Positions 5,231 through 9,580 of a stretch of 9,580 bases of DNA are shown here, in pieces. The translations under genes and the position numbers were made by a program. The notes beneath the pieces are model-generated. The model was given only the letters and a program-made list of their open reading frames with translations, was not told the origin of the DNA and made no database searches. The stretch's first letter is position 1, and each line of letters starts with the position of its first letter. Source of the stretch: JAZQHR01 sp045540815 (lineage in GTDB: Bacteria > Bacillota > Clostridia > UMGS1810); contig JAZQHY010000017.1 in assembly GCA_045540815.1 (NCBI GenBank), forward strand, positions 1 through 9,580, given 5' to 3'.

Positions 5231-6670
5231 ATGTCATTAAGTGAAAAAAATTCACAAAACAAATTGTTAAATACGGATATAAAACCCAAATATTTCGGTA
5301 CTGATGGTTTTAGAGGTGAGGCAAATGTTAATCTTACATCTATTCAGGCGTATAGAGTTGGAAGATTTTTAGGTTGGTATTATTCTTCAGAATTATCAGG
5401 GTGTACCAAGGCTGGATACAGACCAAAGATTGTTATAGGTAAAGATACAAGACGTTCAAGCTATATGCTGGAGTATTCAATTGTTGCAGGTATCACTGCG
5501 TCGGGAGCTGATGCATATATGCTTCATGTTACTACAACACCGAGCGTATCGTATGTTACGCGACAGGATGAATTTGATTGCGGTATAATGATAACAGCAT
5601 CGCATAATCCATACTATGATAACGGAATAAAGGTTATCAACAAGTATGGTGAAAAGCTCGATGATAACACTACTTCACTTATTGAAAAATACATTGACGG
5701 TGATTTAAAATCATTAGGAATTTCAGACGATGATTTACCACTTGCTTGTCGTGAAAAAATAGGTTGTATAGTCGATTATGTTTCAGGAAGAAACAGGTAT
5801 GTCGGTTATCTTATTTCTCTTGCGTCAAATTCTTATAAAAACCTTAAAATAGGACTTGACTGCGCAAATGGCGCGTCATGGATGATTGCTAAATCAGTAT
5901 TTGGTGCACTTGGTGCACAAACTGTTGTTATAGGTGCTGAGCCTGATGGATTAAATGTAAATAACGGATGCGGTTCAACACATATAGAAAATTTGTGTAA
6001 ACTTGTTAAAGAGAAACACCTTGATTTTGGTTTTGCATTTGATGGTGATGCTGACAGGTGCATTGCAGTTGATGGTAATGGCAACGTAGTTGACGGCGAT
6101 GCTATGATGTATATCTTGGGTAAACGTCTTAAATCACGCGGTATGTTAAATAACGATACTATAGTTGCTACCATAATGTCAAACAGCGGATTTTTTTCAA
6201 GCCTTGAAAAGATAGGGATTAAATGCGAGCAAACAACCGTTGGCGATAGATTTGTATATGAATGTATGCAAAATAACGATTATAGCCTTGGTGGCGAGCA
6301 ATCTGGCCATATAATTTTAAAAAAATATGCTACTACGGGCGATGGGCTATTAACCGCTATAATGATTACGGAAGAGGTTTGCGATAGCAAAACAACGCTT
6401 GCTGAACTTGCAGAGCCGGTAAAACTATATCCACAATACACAAAAAACATTCGTGTAAAGGATAAGTCAGCTGTTTTATCCGATAATGAAGTAGTATCCT
6501 CATTAGATAAAGTGAAAAAACTTATTGGCGGAGAAGGCAGGGCACTTCTTCGTCAAAGCGGAACAGAACCTGTTATCAGGATAATGATAGAAAGCGAAAA
6601 TGAGAATAAATGCAAAGAATATGCAAATATTATTGCTGATAAGATAATCGAAAGGGGGTATAACGCTTGA
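5231..6670 (+). CDS. glmM: Phosphoglucosamine mutase GlmM (alpha-D-phosphohexomutase family)
   Basis: GlmM interconverts GlcN-6-phosphate and GlcN-1-phosphate in the cytoplasm, feeding UDP-GlcNAc for peptidoglycan and wall polymers. All four family elements are present: FGTDGFRG near the N-terminus (22-29), the catalytic phosphoserine loop TASHNP (122-127, S124), the metal loop DGDADR (271-276), and the sugar loop GGEQSGH (354-360), followed by phosphate-binding RQSGTEP (441-447). At 479 residues it is longer than the usual 445-450, with about 20 extra residues before FGTDG. The start is ATG 5231, with AAAGGTGG at 5216-5223 seven bases ahead; an in-frame ATG at 5213 overlaps that site and is unlikely. 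The coupled downstream gene encodes a GlmU-like acyltransferase, which supports GlmM over a phosphoglucomutase or phosphomannomutase. Confidence 0.93.
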   Translation: MSLSEKNSQNKLLNTDIKPKYFGTDGFRGEANVNLTSIQAYRVGRFLGWYYSSELSGCTKAGYRPKIVIGKDTRRSSYMLEYSIVAGITASGADAYMLHVTTTPSVSYVTRQDEFDCGIMITASHNPYYDNGIKVINKYGEKLDDNTTSLIEKYIDGDLKSLGISDDDLPLACREKIGCIVDYVSGRNRYVGYLISLASNSYKNLKIGLDCANGASWMIAKSVFGALGAQTVVIGAEPDGLNVNNGCGSTHIENLCKLVKEKHLDFGFAFDGDADRCIAVDGNGNVVDGDAMMYILGKRLKSRGMLNNDTIVATIMSNSGFFSSLEKIGIKCEQTTVGDRFVYECMQNNDYSLGGEQSGHIILKKYATTGDGLLTAIMITEEVCDSKTTLAELAEPVKLYPQYTKNIRVKDKSAVLSDNEVVSSLDKVKKLIGGEGRALLRQSGTEPVIRIMIESENENKCKEYANIIADKIIERGYNA

Positions 6671-7329
6671 ACAAAAATGTCAAAACAAAAGAACTGTTCG
6701 ATTGTAAAACAGAATATTTAACTGAGCTTTTTGATGGTGCAATATATCCTTGGCATATGCTTCCTAAGATTAAAGAGTATATCTTTAAATTAATAGAAAA
6801 TGGTATTGATGGATATGAAAAGTATTCTGATGGAGTACTTATCGGTAAAAATGTTAAAATCTATCCAAACGTAACGATAGAGGCTCCTGCAATAATCGGT
6901 GAAGGAACGGAAATTCGCCCCGGAGCATTTATAAGAGGAAATGTTATTACTGGAAAAAATTGTGTAATAGGCAATTCCACTGAGCTTAAAAATTGCATTT
7001 TACTTGATAATGTTCAGGTTCCTCATTATAACTACGTTGGTGACTCTGTACTTGGTAATTTTTCGCATATGGGTGCAGGCTCAATATGTTCAAATTTAAA
7101 ATCCGATGGAAAAAGTGTTGTTATACACTCGGATAAAGATTACGAAACTGGCCTTCGAAAAATTGGCGGAATATTAGGTGATTACGCGGATGTTGGTTGT
7201 GGTTGTGTGCTAAATCCGGGTACTGTAATCGGCAAAAACACTTCTGTATACCCATTGACATCGCTTAGAGGAGTGTATCCTTCTGAATGTATAGTTAAAT
7301 CGGCTGATAATATTGTAAAAAGAATATAA
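6667..7329 (+). CDS. Stand-alone GlmU C-terminal-like acyltransferase (left-handed beta-helix)
   Basis: This 220-residue protein has a helical N-terminal segment (about 1-50, including YPWHMLPKIKEYI) followed by hexapeptide repeats from about 58 to the end, the left-handed beta-helix fold. The block VPHYNYVGDSVLG (118-130) followed by HMGAGSICSN matches the GlmU acetyltransferase domain; H120 and Y123 align with E. coli catalytic H363 and Y366. The GlmU nucleotidyltransferase domain is missing, so the frequent label 'UDP-GlcNAc pyrophosphorylase' for this clostridial family is not supported by its domains. Acetyl-CoA-dependent acetylation of GlcN-1-phosphate is the natural guess next to glmM, but it is inference; another amino sugar is possible. 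The TTG start overlaps the glmM stop in TTGA, with AAAGGGGG (6651-6658) eight bases ahead, indicating translational coupling. Confidence 0.85.
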   Translation: MNKNVKTKELFDCKTEYLTELFDGAIYPWHMLPKIKEYIFKLIENGIDGYEKYSDGVLIGKNVKIYPNVTIEAPAIIGEGTEIRPGAFIRGNVITGKNCVIGNSTELKNCILLDNVQVPHYNYVGDSVLGNFSHMGAGSICSNLKSDGKSVVIHSDKDYETGLRKIGGILGDYADVGCGCVLNPGTVIGKNTSVYPLTSLRGVYPSECIVKSADNIVKRI

Positions 7330-7332
7330 TCC

Positions 7333-7360
7333 TAAAAGCGTATGATTTCATACGCTTTTA
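7333..7360 (+). terminator. Intrinsic terminator after the glmM unit
   Basis: TAAAAGCGTATGA (7333-7345) pairs with TCATACGCTTTTA (7348-7360): a 12-13-bp stem with a tiny loop, starting three bases after the stop codon. The 3' arm ends in TTTTA, then TTG. The A/T flanks make it usable in either direction. Confidence 0.8.
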
Positions 7361-7389
7361 TTGACTTTATAGACATAAGGTGATAAGAT
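7361..7389 (+). promoter_or_regulatory. Extended -10 promoter of the PHP gene
   Basis: TTGACT (7361-7366) immediately follows the terminator; after 17 bases comes TAAGAT (7384-7389), preceded by TG at 7381-7382 as TGA, the extended -10 form. The predicted start is near 7396, leaving about 30 bases of leader. Confidence 0.65.
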
Positions 7390-7426
7390 TACCCTGTTAA
7401 AAAATTTGTGTTTTTGGAGAGATCGT

Positions 7427-8431
7427 ATGAAAAAAATATTACTTGATTCATCTAAAAAATATTTTAAAGCTAATCTGCATTGTCATAGTACTAATTCTGA
7501 CGGTGTACTGACACCTGAAGAAGTTAAAGTGCTTTATAAATCAAACGGATATTCGGTTGTTGCATACACTGACCACGAACATTTAATTGACAATTCGTAC
7601 CTTAATGATGAAGAATTTTTAGCAATTACCTCGTGTGAAATCGCTATCAAAGACGGTCCTGCAGAGCTTCGTCCTTCGAAAAATTATCATATGAAGGTTT
7701 GCCATTTAAATATATACGCAAAAGATCCTAAAAACATTGATACACCGTGCTATAATTCGCTTTTTGACTATCACGGCAGCGAAGAAGCTATGGCAAAAGT
7801 TTTTTATTCTTGTAAGCCTTTCAATCGTACTTATTCACACGAAGGAATAAGTGAAATAATAAAAATTGCTAACGAAAAAGGTTTTCTTGTTTGCTACAAT
7901 CACCCTGAGTGGTCGCTTGAAAACGCAACCGACTATCTTGGATACAATGGACTTTGGGCTGTTGAAATATATAATAATAGCAATCAAATGGGCGGCCGTT
8001 TTGAATATGATATACATACATATAATGATTTTCTTCGCAACGGCCACAAACTAGCTTGCATTTCAACTGATGATAGTCATAACGCCAGAACTGCTTGCGG
8101 TGGATGGGTTATGATAAACGCAGACAAGCTTGAATATGACTTAATTATTAATGCATTGGAAAATCATAATTTCTATGCATCACTCGGTCCTGAAATTAAA
8201 GAATTATACATAGAGGATAATAAAGCATATTTAACTTATTCAAAAGGTACTTTTGCCGTAATGGCTACAGAGGGCAGGAGAGTATCCAGAATAGATGCTG
8301 AAAATACTGATAGTGAAAATACTGCTGTGTTTGAGTTTTTTCCGGAAGACGGATACATTCGCTTTGATGTTGTCGACAGTTGTGGAAAACGCGCGAATAC
8401 TTGTGCGTATTTTCTTGAAGACTTAATTTAA
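7427..8431 (+). CDS. PHP-domain metal-dependent phosphoesterase
   Basis: This 334-residue protein has the PHP (polymerase and histidinol phosphatase) fold, a metal-dependent phosphoesterase barrel. Metal-binding motifs occur in the expected order: NLHCHST with H18 and H20, then D25, YTDHE with D49 and H50, E71 in TSCEIA, H93 in VCHLNIY, NHPEWS with H159, and STDDSHN with D215 and H218. Residues from about 255 form a beta-rich C-terminal extension (KELYIEDNKAYLTYSKGTFA onward) beyond the catalytic domain. The set resembles TrpH/YciV-type nucleotide phosphatases and CehA-like PHP proteins, but the substrate cannot be read from sequence. There is no signal peptide, so it is cytoplasmic. GGAGAG at 7416-7421 lies five bases before ATG 7427; an in-frame TTG at 7406 precedes that site and is rejected. 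It has its own promoter and is separated from glmM by a terminator, so no functional link is implied. Confidence 0.87.
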   Translation: MKKILLDSSKKYFKANLHCHSTNSDGVLTPEEVKVLYKSNGYSVVAYTDHEHLIDNSYLNDEEFLAITSCEIAIKDGPAELRPSKNYHMKVCHLNIYAKDPKNIDTPCYNSLFDYHGSEEAMAKVFYSCKPFNRTYSHEGISEIIKIANEKGFLVCYNHPEWSLENATDYLGYNGLWAVEIYNNSNQMGGRFEYDIHTYNDFLRNGHKLACISTDDSHNARTACGGWVMINADKLEYDLIINALENHNFYASLGPEIKELYIEDNKAYLTYSKGTFAVMATEGRRVSRIDAENTDSENTAVFEFFPEDGYIRFDVVDSCGKRANTCAYFLEDLI

Positions 8432-8445
8432 AAATTGTATTTTTA

Positions 8446-8474
8446 TTGCATTTTATTAATCTTAATGATAGAAT
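8446..8474 (+). promoter_or_regulatory. Extended -10 promoter of the amidohydrolase gene
   Basis: TTGCAT (8446-8451), 17 bases, then TAGAAT (8469-8474) preceded by TG at 8466-8467 as TGA. The design matches the promoter at 7361-7389. The predicted start is near 8481, about 20 bases before the ATG. No terminator separates this gene from the PHP gene, so read-through is possible. Confidence 0.6.
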
Positions 8475-8502
8475 AGAGAAAAATACTTTGGGGGTAAGTA
8501 AA

Positions 8503-9580
8503 ATGATTATTAAAAGTGGTTTGATTCACGATGCCGTGCACGAAGAAGCATACATAGCTGATATTAAAGTTGTTGATGGAAAAATTGCTGAAATTAGCAA
8601 AAACATTAATACATCCGATGAAGAAGTGATTGACGCTACAGGACTTAATGTTTTTCCAGGTATGGTAGAAGGTCATTGCCATATCGGTATGTCGTCTTAC
8701 GGTACATCAAATGATAAAGAACATAATGAGAAAAACGATGCTTTAAATCCACATTTAAGAGCTATTGATGGATTTAATCCGTTTAGCCCGCTTTTAAGAA
8801 GAGCACTTGAAGCTGGTGTTACTACAGTTTGCACAGGTCCTGGTAGTGCGCCTGTTATCGGCGGAACGTTTATTGCTGTTAAAACATATGGCACTTGTGT
8901 GGATGACATGCTTGTTAAAAATAATGCAGCTATGAAATGTGCGCTTGGCGAAAACCCTAAAACTTACATTAGTTCAATAAATTCACGTATGACATCAGCT
9001 GCAAAGCTCCGCGAGATACTATTTCAGACAAAAGAATATCTTGCAAAGAAAGAACTTGCAGGTGATGACATTTCCAAAATGCCTAAATTTGATATGAAAC
9101 TTGAGGCGATGCTTCCTGTAATAAAAGGGGAAATGCCTTTAAAAATACACGCTCACAGAGCAGATGATATATGTACTGCAATTAGAATTTCAAAGGAATT
9201 TGATGTAAAATGCACTATCGAACATTGCACGGAGGGACACCTTGTTGTAGACGAGCTTGTAAGAGCAAATTTACCTGTAATATGCGGACCCACAATGTGT
9301 GGTGGCAGTAAATTTGAGCTTGCTAACAAAAGCTTCGAAACTGCAGGAATACTTTCTGATGCAGGTTTGAACGTCAGCATAACTACTGATTCAGGAGTTA
9401 TCCAACAGGAATATTTACCCCTTTGTGCAGCTTACTGTGTTAAAGCTGGTATGAATCCGTTTAAGGCACTACAGGCTATTACTATAAATCCTGCTCGTCA
9501 TGTTGGTGTTGATGACAGAGTAGGCTCACTTGAGGTTGGTAAAGATGCAGATATACTTATTACAGACGGAGATATTTTGG
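8503..9580 (+). CDS. Amidohydrolase-superfamily protein (imidazolonepropionase-like), 3' end cut by window
   Basis: An open frame runs from ATG 8503 to the right edge, 359 codons with no stop. GGGGGT at 8490-8495 lies seven bases ahead of the start. The N-terminal beta-sandwich strand region (IIKSGLIHDAV, then VVDGKIAEI) is followed by the barrel with VFPGMVEGHCHIG (50-62), whose H58 and H60 form the HxH metal pair. Further likely ligands are H216 or H218 (KIHAHRADD), H241 (TIEHCTEGH) and D296 (TTDSG), the pattern of HutI/COG1228-type amidohydrolases. The closing ARHVGVDDRVGSLEVGKDADILI returns to the sandwich domain, so perhaps only 20-30 residues are missing. It hydrolyses a C-N bond in an unknown substrate; no hut, pyrimidine or peptide genes sit beside it, so a more specific name is not justified. 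The barrel is cysteine-rich (for example C110, C132, C146, C242, C261, C266). Confidence 0.85.
   Translation, partial: MIIKSGLIHDAVHEEAYIADIKVVDGKIAEISKNINTSDEEVIDATGLNVFPGMVEGHCHIGMSSYGTSNDKEHNEKNDALNPHLRAIDGFNPFSPLLRRALEAGVTTVCTGPGSAPVIGGTFIAVKTYGTCVDDMLVKNNAAMKCALGENPKTYISSINSRMTSAAKLREILFQTKEYLAKKELAGDDISKMPKFDMKLEAMLPVIKGEMPLKIHAHRADDICTAIRISKEFDVKCTIEHCTEGHLVVDELVRANLPVICGPTMCGGSKFELANKSFETAGILSDAGLNVSITTDSGVIQQEYLPLCAAYCVKAGMNPFKALQAITINPARHVGVDDRVGSLEVGKDADILITDGDIL

Noticed and set aside
8443..9380. Antisense frames under the amidohydrolase gene
   Set aside because: The + strand frame encodes a clear amidohydrolase through the whole interval; the reverse frames show no family features.
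1..9580. Mobile element, prophage, CRISPR or defence system, including integration at the tRNA cluster
   Set aside because: No repeats arrays, transposase, integrase or tRNA-end direct repeats are visible, and the genes are housekeeping or ordinary metabolic genes in the same orientation.

Overview
The window is an AT-rich bacterial chromosomal segment with every gene on the + strand, tight spacing and strong GGAG-type ribosome binding sites. It looks like a low-GC Firmicute of class Clostridia, probably an Oscillospiraceae/Ruminococcaceae or Lachnospiraceae-type gut anaerobe. The support is a divergent clostridial-style topoisomerase IV pair, ThyX instead of ThyA, a WecG/TagA/CpsF glycosyltransferase, and a clostridial stand-alone GlmU-like acyltransferase. 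The lineage call is inference from protein flavour, not from a marker gene.

Layout. (1) 1-2482: the 3' end of a ParE/GyrB-type subunit, then a complete 724-residue ParC/GyrA-type subunit 36 bp downstream, forming a topoisomerase IV operon. (2) 2486-5066: a transcription unit with a clear promoter (TTGATT-N17-TATAAT), a TagA-family glycosyltransferase, thyX, tmk, then tRNA-Arg(UCG), tRNA-Glu(UUC), tRNA-Ser(GGA) and a strong hairpin terminator. ThyX and Tmk are consecutive steps (dUMP to dTMP to dTDP). The tRNA cluster starts on the base after the tmk stop codon and may also have its own promoters. (3) 5067-7360: an intergenic leader with inverted repeats, then glmM and a translationally coupled GlmU-C-terminal-like acyltransferase, closed by a hairpin terminator. 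These two would cover GlcN-6-P to GlcN-1-P to GlcNAc-1-P if the second protein acetylates GlcN-1-P. (4) 7361-8431: a PHP-domain phosphoesterase with its own extended -10 promoter. (5) 8446-end: a promoter of the same architecture and an imidazolonepropionase-like amidohydrolase cut by the window edge.

The region is mainly housekeeping. I see no mobile element, CRISPR array, toxin or defence cassette. The points most worth a second look are a C-terminal QISLF sequence on the topoisomerase A subunit that matches the beta-clamp-binding consensus, the zero-spacing tmk/tRNA junction, a Gly at the quinolone-bridge Ser position, a Walker A variant in Tmk, the stand-alone GlmU-like enzyme next to GlmM, and a tRNA-Arg with the less common UCG anticodon.
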